From: Hydractinia symbiolongicarpus | Taxonomy: Eukaryota > Cnidaria > Hydrozoa > Anthoathecata > Hydractiniidae | Direction of reading: 5' to 3' | Length of the DNA stretch: 64,000 nucleotides | NCBI RefSeq assembly: GCF_029227915.1 | Contig: NC_079879.1 | Coordinates: forward strand, 29,950,501 to 30,014,500 | Shown here: positions 13,401 through 24,300 of the stretch, piece by piece | How the letters are laid out: every line of letters starts with the position of its first letter | Numbering within the stretch: position 1 is the stretch's first letter | Made by a program: the position numbers and the translations under genes | The notes under the pieces: generated by a model | What the model was told of the DNA's origin: nothing | The model's input: the letters and a program-made list of their open reading frames with translations, nothing else | The model's database searches: none

Positions 13401-16400
13401 GTACATGATTGATTAAAAAATAATTAATTAAAAATTCTTATAAAATAAAAAAATACAACTTTAAAACGTTTACTTATTATTCATTTGTCTTTTTACGGAG
13501 AAGATTTGTTTTCCCTGTAAAAAAAACTTCAATTTTTGCCTACTGGTGTATTTAGAAGTCCAAGATGTCTAATTCGAAGCGATATGGAAAAAACTTCTAG
13601 CATTTCTGTATATAAATTCAAATTTTGGTTTGGAAGAATTTGCCGCAGATCCTGAAAGAGAGAATATCTGGGAAATTTATTATATGAATTAATAAAGCGA
13701 ATTTGGATTTAAAAATTTGATAAAAACTACCAAACATTTGTCTTCTGTGATAATTAGATTCTACTAGAACAAGTGTTACAACAGCAAGAGTGTACTTTTT
13801 CCTTTAAAAGAATGAAACTTATCATTGAAGCTATTGCGATATTAAAATGTTGTAAAGGTGTGCTGCTACAATAGATAGTTAAATATTACACAATCCACAT
13901 GTTATGAGATATTAAGTATTTTTATGTAGAAATGGTTGCGTTGAAATCAGTGGAAACAAAGAAAATTGTTCTCAGCCTGTTTCCTGAATTTGGAAGTACT
14001 CCGGTAACAGATGTTTTACTAAAGGAAGCTCTGCATAGCTCTGTAAATGACGAAGTCATATACACCTATTTGTGTATTCTTTCCCGGTAAAGTAAACATA
14101 AGGTAACGATTTGAATTCTATTTTCTAAACTTTTCAAGTGTCTTAAAACAAATTGATAAAAATATTTTCTTCACAGAGTGTAAAGATTATTACTCCAGGC
14201 GAGATGTCTCTGATTTTTGATGAACCAGCGTCAAAAATGAAACAGGTGAGTGGTTTTTACCGTTCAGGCAAATTTAGGGCTAAGATCCATTATACACCTC
14301 TCTCACATAAAGTTTAGCTCTTTAACTTACGATCTTAGTCTATCTCCCAAATAAGAGTTTCTGAATAAAAAAATTTTATTATTCAAAGCACGTGCATGTC
14401 TACAAATAACTATACAAAATAAAAGGTGTTCCAAGTAAGTGCATCTTTACGTACTTTAAATTTAAGTAATCAAAAAGAATAAGAATAAAATCACTAACAA
14501 GTCAAATCATTATCATTCAAATTGTGAATGGGAAAAAATATCGCGTTAACAATTTTCTTTTACTCTACTTTTTTAGTAAATAAGTTTACTAAAAAAGCAT
14601 GATCGCACATGTTATGATTTCGACATTTGAATTTTATTAAAAAAAGAAAGTAATACTGAAAATATACTGCTATTTACGTAAAATTAGCGCTCAACCATGT
14701 TAGACCCCATTTCGTGCCAGCCCTTCTCCGCCTTGAAAAACATGTTACTGGTGGTGTAAATAGTTTGTATCATGTTTCTAAATGCAGTACTTTATTTCAG
14801 CGTGATATAACAAAATACGATCAAATTATTGGTTGTCGTTGTTCAGGATACCACTGGACGCTTTCGGTACCAAAACCTTTACTTGTTTATTAGCGTTTTA
14901 TTAATACCATGTATCTTGTCTTTCAAAATACATCTAACAGCTGGTACTTACTTTCAGGTTGTTATTCCATCTGCTTCAACCATAATTTACTTCAACCCAC
15001 TCGGTGAATTACCTGAAGAAATTGTAAATGTTGAACAGCAATGGAAGTAAGTAGAATTTAATGATGAATTAAAAAGAATATATTTTTAAGTTAAAAAACC
15101 GCTTTACGATTTTATATTCTGTACTTTCTTAGTTCTTATCTTACGGCGAAATATCAAATAGAAGATAACTTTAACGTGGAAATTGTGCCACATGCACGAC
15201 AGAAAGATAGCATTTCATGTGGTGTATACTGTTTGAAAGTAAGCATCACTCAAAAACCACTTTATAAAAATAGCCCTTTGTCCAAATAGACTTGTAACAA
15301 CAATAGCTTGTTTTAGTTTGCAGAGTGCCTTATTTTGGAAAAACAAGAGGTGCCAATAACTTTAACAACATCAAGCGTTACAACCTACAGAGAGGAAATT
15401 GTTAAAAAATTGCTTGAAGAGGGAGGTACGATGAATTTCTTTTTAACCTTACAAATTGTTTTTGATGGTGCAATTGACGACTTTAATATATTTAGGTCAA
15501 GAACGATGGTGCAATAGCGTATGTCGAGTATGTGGAAAGGCAGAGGGTCCTAAAGTACAAGGAAAACCAACTGATGCGTGGGTATGAGATATATTTCTAT
15601 ATTATTAATACTCTTATTTGGTCTGTCTGCATACGAAAAAAGTATTTTTACGGAAACACAAAAGGCAGTAAATAAAGCATAAGCAAACCCGTGGATGTTT
15701 CCACGGGTTCGCCGGACTAGTTTTCTGTATAGTAGCCGTATTTTGTCTGTTTATTGTCAAAACCAGGCCATGTTGAACAACACGCAAAATATTCATGCTA
15801 CAAATAACAAATAATATATATTTTTACTGACTTCTCTGCGACAGGTGAGCTCCCATGAATATTTCACGGAATAAGGCCTAATCTCTATATTAATCGTTTG
15901 TCTGTCTGTTACGGAAACACCAAATGCGATATATAAAGGACGGGCAAAAACGACTAATAACCAATAAAAATATAAACTGCAGTAATACCTGATAAATATC
16001 TTTTTACCTTTGCTAACGAAAATTATGTTTGAACGTGTCGTTTGATTTAATAGGTTTGCTGCGATACTTGCTTACCAGCCAGGTGGTATCATCAGCAGTG
16101 TTTACACAAGTCGTTAAGAAAATCGTACAGTAATTTCCCATTTAATTGTGATATGCTGCAAGTCGCTCCTCCGGAATTTAATGAGAAGTTGTGGACTGTA
16201 CAAAAAAATGAAAAAGTGGAGGTACTTGTCATAAAAGACGAAGATATTAATGTACGTCTTTTTGTAAGGTTTATCTAAAAATAGATATGCATCTGCCTGC
16301 TTTGTTCTTGCGTGTCAAATCAAAGTTAAAGGGAACCTTACAATGAACGTATTATAATCTCCTTGTACGAGAACTTGAGCTACAAATAAAACAAGTTTTG

Positions 16401-17484
16401 ATGGATGAATATCAGTTACTTACAGCAAGGTAACAATCAAATAAAAAAAATGTTACGAAATCAGAGCACGTCAATTTAAATGCTTCTTTAATTTGTGTTG
16501 TGGTCAATATGAAGGTCGTCGTTGAATTCTCCTAACAAAGGAAACCATTCTCATAAAGTACATACAATTATCTAAAAAATCGTAATCATCAAAACTCTTA
16601 CTTAAGGGTTAGGGCAGCTTTTTTCCTTTTATTTGGAATATTACTGATTAAGATATTCTAATCGTTAGAAGATCCACTTTGACAGTAAAATTTGATATTA
16701 AGGGATTTGATTACTTAAAGCTTAAAACACTTAAGAAAACGTGAAAGACCAATAAAGGTTAAGAAAATATAGAGATTTAAAAAATTTGCTGACGTGAACT
16801 ACGAGTGAATCCCAGTTTAGTTTCAATGGACTAACGACTTTTTATTAACTAACGTTAAATTAATGTATTGATGTGGTAACATCTAAGACATGCATTTTTC
16901 AGGGGCTTTGAAGAAAAATGATACTGTATTATTATTATATATACAAATTATTTTTAGAATAACCAAGACACCGGTACAGTCAAGGTATGTGTCTAGCTCT
17001 ATGAAATCTATAATGAACCCATGTGTATAAAGTGGACAACGTATAATTTAAAAAAAATATTTTTCAAGATTTTATACAACATTTTATGCAAAGAAACAAA
17101 GCTTTTTTGTTAAAATTAATGTGTGTATAACCTTGTTTGACCCAATAAATACACCTTTAGAAGAACGTAAATGAAGTTGATGAGGGCTGCTTCGTTATAA
17201 AAAGGAAAAACAATTACATGAGGAAATGTGCCGGGTGTGGCGGAGATTTCACAGGCACAGATGTGTGTGTCATGACAACAGAATTGAGATTATTAAGAGG
17301 AGAAAAGGCACCACACGGGAAACGAAAGAAAACAAATGTGCACTACCACATAGATCAAAAGTGTTTGGGCAGAGGATTTGAAGCAAATAATATATTAAAT
17401 CCGATGAACGTCTTCATCTCAAAAGAAAACCTAGATATATTTAAACAAAACGGGGTGGATTTAAGGAAAAACAAGAATTTTTAG
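4463..17484 (+). CDS. Ginger1-type integrase/transposase with ULP1 protease and PHD finger
   Basis: Exons, all phase-consistent: 4463-4592, 6389-6585, 6787-6858, 7022-7255, 7352-7458, 7528-7690, 7882-7980, 8538-8781, 9097-9159, 10554-10613, 10691-10750, 10833-10877, 11153-11206, 11812-11871, 11954-11998, 12273-12326, 13303-13365, 13930-14086, 14179-14245, 14801-14866, 14958-15046, 15133-15238, 15317-15425, 15496-15581, 16054-16251, 16958-16984, 17161-17484; about 992 aa. Visible domains: H2C2 zinc finger (H76, H83, C113, C116), DD35E core (D144 in GIDFVGP, D203 in LTDNGSEF, E239 after HPQSNGQD), GPY/F near 383-385, ULP1-like C48 protease (H676, N693, Q732, C738 in QKDSISCGVYC), and a PHD finger split between the 15496 and 16054 exons. 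Integrase plus GPY/F plus ULP1 plus PHD is the reported set for Ginger1 transposons. No terminal inverted repeats were found, so it may be an element or a host gene derived from one. An AATAAA lies at 17,700. Confidence 0.8.
4898..5052 (-). mobile_element. Compact Helitron-like element, reverse copy
   Basis: It begins with CTAG preceded by A, followed by the hairpin GTGGAAAAATCCAC and a second 'CTTCCACGGGTTCACCC' block, then the 'ATCGCATTTTGTGTTTCCGTA' type interior seen in the other copies. Read on the minus strand it would end in a hairpin followed by CTAG and T, as Helitron 3' ends do. The other boundary is uncertain. It lies in the first intron of the Ginger-like gene. Confidence 0.5.
5393..5502 (+). 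mobile_element. Compact Helitron-like element, cleanest copy (110 bp)
   Basis: It starts TCTATATTATAATGCCCG, has four to five GTCC/GTCT repeats, then AAAATGGTAGCTTAGCTGCG, the hairpin GTGGATTCTTCCAC, and ends CTAG. It is flanked by A on the left and T on the right, with no target-site duplication. The TC start, a hairpin about 10 bases before a CTRR end, and A/T insertion are the hallmarks of Helitrons. It has no coding capacity. Confidence 0.6.
5680..5945. repeat. Degenerate low-complexity repeat (GCCGACTTTTT / GGCAAAAAGTGAC)
   Basis: The words TTTGCCGAC, its complement and GTTGGCAAAAAGTGACTAA recur irregularly. One stretch of about 29 bases is nearly duplicated at 5815-5870. The long Lys-rich frame on the minus strand (5492-5833) is a product of this composition. 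Origin unknown. Confidence 0.4.
6112..6142 (+). mobile_element. 5' end fragment of the Helitron-like family
   Basis: About 30 bases, from the terminal TCTATATTATAATGCCCG through GTATACGTCT, match the start of the copy at 5,393. The similarity then stops. It is a truncated end in intron 1 of the Ginger-like gene. Confidence 0.5.
9601..9645 (+). pseudogene. Inactivated mini-exon of the Ginger-like gene
   Basis: This 45-base block has the same length and phase as the exons at 10833-10877 and 11954-11998. It also has the same preceding polypyrimidine tract (ATTGTTTTATTTTCTATCT) and a good GT donor. The acceptor is altered, however: CTTAG in the live copies is CTCGG here. Its translation would be a variant of the same acidic/polar module. 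Loss of the AG should make it skipped. Confidence 0.5.
9719..10315. repeat. Probable MITE-like insertion rich in CGCGAAA words
   Basis: The stretch starts with the palindrome GACCGCCTAAAGGCGGTC and ends near GCCCGCCGGCGGTCGCC. Between them, variants of TTCGCGAAA and CCCGCGAAA recur many times. It has a higher CG content than its flanks and no open frame of note. It occupies an intron of the Ginger-like gene. Ends and family are not certain. Confidence 0.35.
10641..11240 (+). repeat. Direct duplication, copy 1 (three mini-exons with introns)
   Basis: Nearly identical to 11762-12357 at an offset of about 1,120 bases, introns included. It carries the exons at 10691, 10833 and 11153. The high intron identity shows that the duplication is recent. 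Confidence 0.85.
11041..11113 (+). repeat. 73-bp dispersed repeat, copy 1
   Basis: It runs from AGCGCTCAACCATGTTAGAC to ACTGGTGGTGTA. Copies 2 (12162-12233) and 3 (14686-14757) share this block. Copy 2 arose with the local duplication. Copy 3 is outside it and more diverged, so the block is a repeat in its own right. Confidence 0.6.
11557..11650 (+). pseudogene. Inactivated mini-exon copy with lost donor site
   Basis: It aligns with the live exon at 10554-10613: same acceptor and phase, similar length, related translation. Where the live exon reads AAAG-GTAAAG, this copy reads AAAG-CTAAAG, so the GT donor is gone. Reading through meets a stop at about 11,648. It is either skipped or, if used, gives a truncated protein lacking the ULP1 and PHD domains. 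Confidence 0.45.
11762..12357 (+). repeat. Direct duplication, copy 2
   Basis: Second copy of 10641-11240, containing exons 11812, 11954 and 12273. Only a few substitutions separate the copies (for example RRLIADV versus GRLIADV at the start of the first exon). All three exons keep length, phase and splice sites. Confidence 0.85.
12162..12233 (+). repeat. 73-bp dispersed repeat, copy 2
   Basis: Same sequence as 11041-11113, carried along by the local duplication. Confidence 0.6.
12650..12711 (-). mobile_element. Helitron-like family, 5' end fragment (reverse)
   Basis: GACAGACAGACGTATACGGG followed by TATTACAATATAGA is the reverse complement of the family's start (TCTATATT...CCCGTATACGTCTGTCTGTC). 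It abuts the next copy. Confidence 0.5.
12714..12874 (-). mobile_element. Helitron-like family, reverse copy without CTAG end
   Basis: It has GTCCACAGGTTCGCCCGTCC, the TATCGCATTTTGCATTCGTG interior, and GAAGACGGCTATTACTAAAGA at the far end. The last is the reverse complement of a TC-start. The hairpin half and CTAG end are missing or eroded. Confidence 0.45.
12877..13066 (-). mobile_element. Compact Helitron-like element, full reverse copy (190 bp)
   Basis: It is preceded by A and begins CTAGTCGTTAATCC, then the hairpin CCGTGGAAAAATCCACGG. It ends with AGACAGACAGACGAAG and GGCTATTATTACATAGA followed by T. Read in reverse it has a TC start, GTCT repeats, a hairpin and a CTAG end, inserted between A and T. 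Confidence 0.6.
14568..14597. repeat. Perfect 13-bp hairpin in a Ginger-gene intron
   Basis: CTTTTTTAGTAAA, loop TAAG, TTTACTAAAAAAG. No known site is suggested. Confidence 0.6.
14686..14757 (+). repeat. 73-bp dispersed repeat, copy 3
   Basis: Third copy of the AGCGCTCAACCATG...CTGGTGGTGTA block, outside the local duplication and a few substitutions away from the other two. Confidence 0.55.
15596..15720 (+). mobile_element. Compact Helitron-like element (125 bp)
   Basis: It starts TCTATATTATTAATACTC, contains GTCTGTCTGC and ACGGAAACACAAAAGGC, the hairpin ACCCGTGGATGTTTCCACGGG, and ends GGACTAG followed by T. It lies in the intron between the two halves of the PHD finger. Confidence 0.55.
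15882..15956 (+). mobile_element. Shortened Helitron-like element (75 bp)
   Basis: It is flanked by A and T, starts TCTCTATATTAATCG, has GTCTGTCTGTTACGGAAACA and AAAGGACGGGC, and ends CTAA, which fits CTRR. The 3' hairpin found in the other copies is missing. Confidence 0.5.
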
Positions 17485-18319
17485 CATTATCAAGTTTTTT
17501 TTATAGAGATTGTATTTTATGACTGTTTTATGACGAAAATGTTCTTTAAAATACAGCGGAATATGTGTATGTGTCAGACTTTCCTGTTGATCTAATGGTG
17601 TTCCTTTTCTTCATATTTTATTGTAAGATACAATCACTTAACTTCAAACGTTTGAATAGCCATATCAAATGTGTGTTTTTATATTTTCCGCACAAAAAGA
17701 ATAAATAAGAACAAGAAGAAGACAGCGTCTTTAACATCTGCGCTGCAGGAGAAATCTAATGGTCATACGTACGCAATTCGCTGCGTCAAGATCGTGCGCC
17801 ATATAATATAAAATTCATTATGTAATGCATATAAAGCATTCATGATACATAAATACTGTTTTGCATTTAGGGTGAACATTATTTTATGAACGTACGTACG
17901 ATAAAATGGATCAAATCAAGAGTAATTTTAAGAATGACGGCTGGATATGGATAACAAAACGCGGCCATAATCGTCCCTCCTGGCCTTGTTAGGTCTTAAC
18001 ATCGGGACGGAACCTGAACCGTCCCCAGTAGGTCAAAAAGAAGAAGAAGAAGCTCTAGAAACGAGGTTGGAAATGCGACCAGAAGTATTATGTTGATCAC
18101 CATGAAAAAAACGACTATCAAATATCACAGCACACTCTAGCCTACTCATAGACTGTGCACTTCGCCTTAGTCGTTCACATTTGGTGAAAAGAGGGGATTG
18201 GGAGCTATAACATCGTTAGCATGTTCTGGAAGGCAAGTCGTTAATGTGCATGCGTATTATTTTCAGAAAATAGAAAACACCAGCGTATCAAAATCGATCG
18301 AAGTTGCGAAGCGCGTCTG
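17485..18319. other. Gap between Ginger-like gene and satellite
   Basis: It holds the presumed 3' UTR of the Ginger-like gene, with AATAAA at 17,700. A block near 17,935-18,055 (GTCCCTCCTGGCCTTGTTAGG, then GGGACGGAACC) ends in a GAAGAAGAAGAAG tail, as some non-LTR retrotransposon or SINE 3' ends do. No gene is seen. The satellite begins abruptly after TTTGCAGGGA. Confidence 0.4.
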
Positions 18320-21300
18320 GTTTGCAGGGAACGCCATAGGGGGTACAGAAAAAATCAGGTACGGATGCCTGAATTATTCTGTACCCCCCTACAGTTAAAG
18401 GCGTACAATATCTGGCAACGCCATAGGGGGTACAGAAAAATCAGGTATGAATGCCTGAATTATTCTGTACCCCCCTACAGTTCTGGGCGTGCAAATATCT
18501 GGCAACGCCATGGAGGGTACAGAAAAAATCAGGTATGGATGCCTGAATTATCCTGTGCCCCCCTACTGTTTTGGGCGTATAAATATCTGGCAACGCCATA
18601 GGGGGTACAGAAAAAATCAGGTATTAATGCCTGAATTATTCATTACCCCCCTACAGTTCTAGGCGTACAATATCTGGCAACGCCATAGGGGGTACAGAAA
18701 AAATCAGGTATGAATGCCTGAATTATTCTGTACCCCCTACAGTTCTGGGCGTGCAAATATCTGGCAACGCCATAGGGGGTACAGAAAAAATCAGGTATGG
18801 ATGCCTGAATTATTCTGTACCCCCCTACAGTTCTGGGCGTACAAATATCTGGGTACGCCATGGGGGGTACAGAAAAAATCAGGTATGGATGCCTGAATTA
18901 TTCTGTACCCCCTTACAGTTCTGGGCGTAGAAGTATCTGGCAACGGCAAAGGGGGTACAGAAGAAATCACGTATGAATGCCTGAACTATTCTGTACCCCC
19001 TACAGTGCTGGGCGTACAAACATTTGGCAACGCCATAGGGGGTACAAAAAAAATCACGTATGAATGCCTGAACTATTCTGTACCCCCTACAGTGCTGGGC
19101 GTACAAACATTTGGTAACGCCATAAGGGGTACAGAAAAAATCAGGTATGAATGCCTGAATTATTCTGTACCCCCCTACAATTCTAGGCGTACAAATATCT
19201 GGTAACGCCATAGGGGGTACAGAAAAAGTCAGGTATTAATGCCTGAATTATTCTGTACCCCCCTACAGTTCTAGGCGTACACTATCCGGCAACGCCATAG
19301 GGGGTACAGAAAAAATCAGGTATGAATGCCTGAATTGTTCTGTACCCCCTACAGTTCTGGGCGTGCAAATATCTGGCAACGCGATAGGGGGTACAGAAAA
19401 AATCAGGTATTAATGCTTGAATTATTCTGTACCCTCCCTACAGTTCTAGGCGTACAATATCTGGCAACGCGATTGGGGGTACAGAAAAAATCAGGTGTGA
19501 ATGCATGAATTATTCTGTACCCCCTACAGTTCTGGGCGTGCAAATATCTGGCAACGCCATAGGAGGTACAGAAAAAATCAGGTATGGATGGCTGAATTAT
19601 TCTGTACCCCCCTACAGTTCTGGGCGTACAAATATCTGGGTACGCCATGGGGGGTACAGAAAAAATCAGGTATGGATGCCTGAATTATTCTGTACCCCCC
19701 TACAGTTCTGGGCGTGCAAATATCTGGCAACGCCATAGAGGGTTCAGAATAAATCAGGTATGGATGCCTGAATTATTCTGTACCCCCCTACAGTTTTGGG
19801 CGTATAAATGTCTGGCAACGTCATAGGGGGTACAGAAAAAATCAGGTATTAATGCCTGAATTATTCTGTACCCCCCTACAGTTCTAGGCGTACAATATTT
19901 GGCAACGCCATAGGGGTTACAGAGAAAATCAGGTATGGATGCCTGAAATATTCTGTACCCCCCCACAGTTCTGGGCGTACAAATATCCGGGTACGCCATG
20001 GGGGCTACAGAAAAAATCAGGTATGGATGCCTGAATTATTCTGTACACCCCTACAGTTCTAGGCGTACACTATCCGGCAACGCCATAGGGGGTACAGAAA
20101 AAATCAGGTATGAATGCCTGAATTATTCTGTACCCCCCTACAGTTCTAGGCGTACAATATCTGGGAACGCCATAGGGGGTACAGAAAAAATCAGGTATGA
20201 ATGCCTGAATTATTCTGTACCCCCTACAGTTCTGGGCGTGCAAATATCTGGCAACGCCATAGGGGGTACAGAAAAAATCAGGTATGGATGCCTGAAATAT
20301 TCTGTACCCCCCCACAGTTCTGGGCGTACAAATATCCGGGTACGCCATGGGGGCTACAGAAAAAATCAGGTATGGATGCCTGAATTATTCTGTACACCCT
20401 TACAGTTCTTGGCGTAGAAGTATCTGGCAACGGCGAAGGGGGTACAGAAAAAATCAGGTATGGATGCCTGAATTATTCTGTACCCCCCTACAGTTCTGGG
20501 CGTACAAATATCTGGGTACGCCATAGGGGGTACAGAAAAAATCCGGTATGGATGCCGGAATTATTCTGTACCCCCCTACAGTTCTAGGCGTACAATATCT
20601 GGCAACGCCACAGGGGGTACAGAAAAAATCAGGTATGAATGCCTGAATTATTCTGTACCCCCCTACAGTTTTGGGCGTATAAATGTCTGGCAACGTCATA
20701 GGGGGTACAGAAAAAATCAGGTATTAATGCCTGAATTATTCTGTACCCCCCTACAGTTCTAGGCGTACAATATTTGGCAACGCCATAGGGGTTACAGAGA
20801 AAATCAGGTATGAATGCCTGAATTATTCTGTACCCCCTACAGTTCTGGGCGTGCAAATATCTGGCAACGCCATAGGGGGTACAGAAAAAATCAGGTATGG
20901 ATGCCTGAAATATTCTGTACCCCCCCCACAGTTCTGGGCGTACAAATATCCGGGTACGCTATGGGGGCTACAGAAAAAATCAGGTATGGATGCCTGAATT
21001 ATTCTGTACACCCCTACAGTTCTAGGCGTACACTATCCGGCAACGCCATAGGGGGTACAGAAAAAATCAGGTATGAATGCCTGAATTATTCTGTACCCCC
21101 CTACAGTTCTAGGCGTACAATATCTGGGAACGCCATAGGGGGTACAGAAAAAATCAGGTATGAATGCCTGAATTATTCTGTACCCCCTACAGTTCTGGGC
21201 GTGCAAATATCTGGCAACGCCATAGGGGGTACAGAAAAAATCAGGTATGGATGCCTGAAATATTCTGTACCCCCCCCACAGTTCTGGGCGTACAAATATC

Positions 21301-24300
21301 CGGGTACGCCATGGGGGCTACAGAAAAAATCAGGTATGGATGCCTGAATTATTCTGTACACCCTTACAGTTCTTGGCGTAGAAGTATCTGGCAACGGCGA
21401 AGGGGGTACAGAAAAAATCAGGTATGGATGCCTGAATTATTCTGTACACCCCTACAGTTCTGGGCGTACAAATATCTGGGTACGCCATAGGGGGTACAGA
21501 AAAAATCCGGTATGGATGCCGGAATTATTCTGTACCCCCCTACAGTTCTAGGCGTACAATATCTGGCAACGCCACAGGGGGTACAGAAAAAATCAGGTAT
21601 GAATGCCTGAATTATTCTGTACCCCCCTACAGTTCTGGGCGTGCAAGTATCTGGCAACGCCATAGAGGGTACAGAAAAATCAGGTATGAATGGCTGAATT
21701 ATTCTGTACCCCCCTACAGTTCTGGGCGTGCAAATATCTGGCAACGCCATGGAGGGTACAGAAAAAATCAGGTATGGATGCCTGAATTATCCTGTGCCCC
21801 CCTACTGTTTTGGGCGTATAAATATCTGGCAACGCCATAGGGGGTACAGAAAAAATCAGGTATTAATGCCTGAATTATTCTTTACCCCCCTACAGTTCTA
21901 GGCGTACAATATCTGGCAACGCCATAGGGGGTACAGAAAAAATCAGGTATGAATGCCTGAATTATTCTGTACCCCCTACAGTTCTGGGCGTGCAAATATC
22001 TGGCAACGCCATAGGGGGTACAGAAAAAATCAGGTATGGATGCCTGAATTATTCTGTACCCCCCTACAGTTCTGGGCGTACAAATATCTGGGTACGCCAT
22101 GGGGGGTACAGAAAAAATCAGGTATGGATGCCTGAATTATTCTGTACCCCCTTACAGTTCTGGGCGTAGAAGTATCTGGCAACGGCAAAGGGGGTACAGA
22201 AGAAATCACGTATGAATGCCTGAACTATTCTGTACCCCCTACAGTGCTGGGCGTACAAACATTTGGCAACGCCATAGGGGGTACAAAAAAAATCACGTAT
22301 GAATGCCTGAACTATTCTGTACCCCCTACAGTGCTGGGCGTACAAACATTTGGTAACGCCATAAGGGGTACAGAAAAAATCAGGTATGAATGCCTGAATT
22401 ATTCTGTACCCCCCTACAATTCTAGGCGTACAAATATCTGGTAACGCCATAGAGGGTTCAGAATAAATCAGGTATGGATGCCTGAATTATTCTGTACCCC
22501 CCTACAGTTTTGGGCGTATAAATGTCTGGCAACGTCATAGGGGGTACAGAAAAAATCAGGTATTAATGCCTGAATTATTCTGTACCCCCCTACAGTTCTA
22601 GGCGTACAATATTTGGCAACGCCATAGGGGTTACAGAGAAAATCAGGTATGAATGCCTGAATTATTCTGTACCCCCTACAGTTCTGGGCGTGCAAATATC
22701 TGGCAACGCCATAGGGGGTACAGAAAAAATCAGGTATGGATGCCTGAAATATTCTGTACCCCCCACAGTTCTGGGCGTACAAATATCCGGGTACGCCATG
22801 GGGGCTACAGAAAAAATCAGGTATGGATGCCTGAATTATTCTGTACACCCCTACAGTTCTAGGCGTACACTATCCGGCAACGCCATAGGGGGTACAGAAA
22901 AAATCAGGTATGAATGCCTGAATTATTCTGTACCCCCCTACAGTTCTAGGCGTACAATATCTGGGAACGCCATAGGGGGTACAGAAAAAATCAGGTATGA
23001 ATGCCTGAATTATTCTGTACCCCCTACAGTTCTGGGCGTGCAAATATCTGGCAACGCCATAGGGGGTACAGAAAAAATCAGGTATGGATGCCTGAAATAT
23101 TCTGTACCCCCCCACAGTTCTGGGCGTACAAATATCCGGGTACGCCATGGGGGCTACAGAAAAAATCAGGTATGGATGCCTGAATTATTCTGTACACCCT
23201 TACAGTTCTTGGCGTAGAAGTATCTGGCAACGGCGAAGGGGGTACAGAAAAAATCAGGTATGGATGCCTGAATTATTCTGTACCCCCCTACAGTTCTGGG
23301 CGTACAAATATCTGGGTACGCCATTATGGGTACAGAAAAAATCCGGTATGGATGCCGGAATTATTCTGTACCCCCCTACAGTTCTAGGCGTACAATATCT
23401 GGCAACGCCACAGGGGGTACAGAAAAAATCAGGTATGAATGCCTGAATTATTCTGTACCCCCCTACAGTTTTGGGCGTATAAATGTCTGGCAACGTCATA
23501 GGGGGTACAGAAAAAATCAGGTATTAATGCCTGAATTATTCTGTACCCCCCTACAGTTCTAGGCGTACAATATTTGGCAACGCCATAGGGGTTGAAATAT
23601 TCTGTACCCCCCCACAGTTCTGGGCGTACAAATATCCGGGTACGCCATGGGGGCTACAGAAAAAATCAGGTATGGATGCCTGAATTATTCTGTACACCCT
23701 TACAGTTCTTGGCGTAGAAGTATCTGGCAACGGCGAAGGGGGTACAGAAAAAATCAGGTATGGATGCCTGAATTATTCTGTACCCCCCTACAGTTCTGGG
23801 CGTACAAATATCTGGGTACGCCATAGGGGGTACAGAAAAAATCCGGTATGGATGCCGGAATTATTCTGTACCCCCCTACAGTTCTAGGCGTACAATATCT
23901 GGCAACGCCACAGGGGGTACAGAAAAAATCAGGTATGAATGCCTGAATTATTCTGTACCCCCCTACAGTTCTGGGCGTGCAAGTATCTGGCAACGCCATA
24001 GAGGGTACAGAAAAAATCAGGTATTAATGCCTGAATTATTCTGTACCCCCCCTACAGCTCTGGGCGTACAAATATCTGGGTACGCCATGGGGGGTACAGA
24101 AAAAATCAGGTAGGGATGCCTGAATTATTCTGTACCCCCCTACAGTTCTAGGCGTACAATATCTGGCAACGCCACAGGGGGTACAGAAAAAATCAGGTAT
24201 GAATGCCTGAATTATTCTGTACACCCCTACAATTCTGGGCGTGCAAATATCTGGCAACGCCATAGAGGGTACAGAAAAAATCACGTATGAATGCCTGAAC

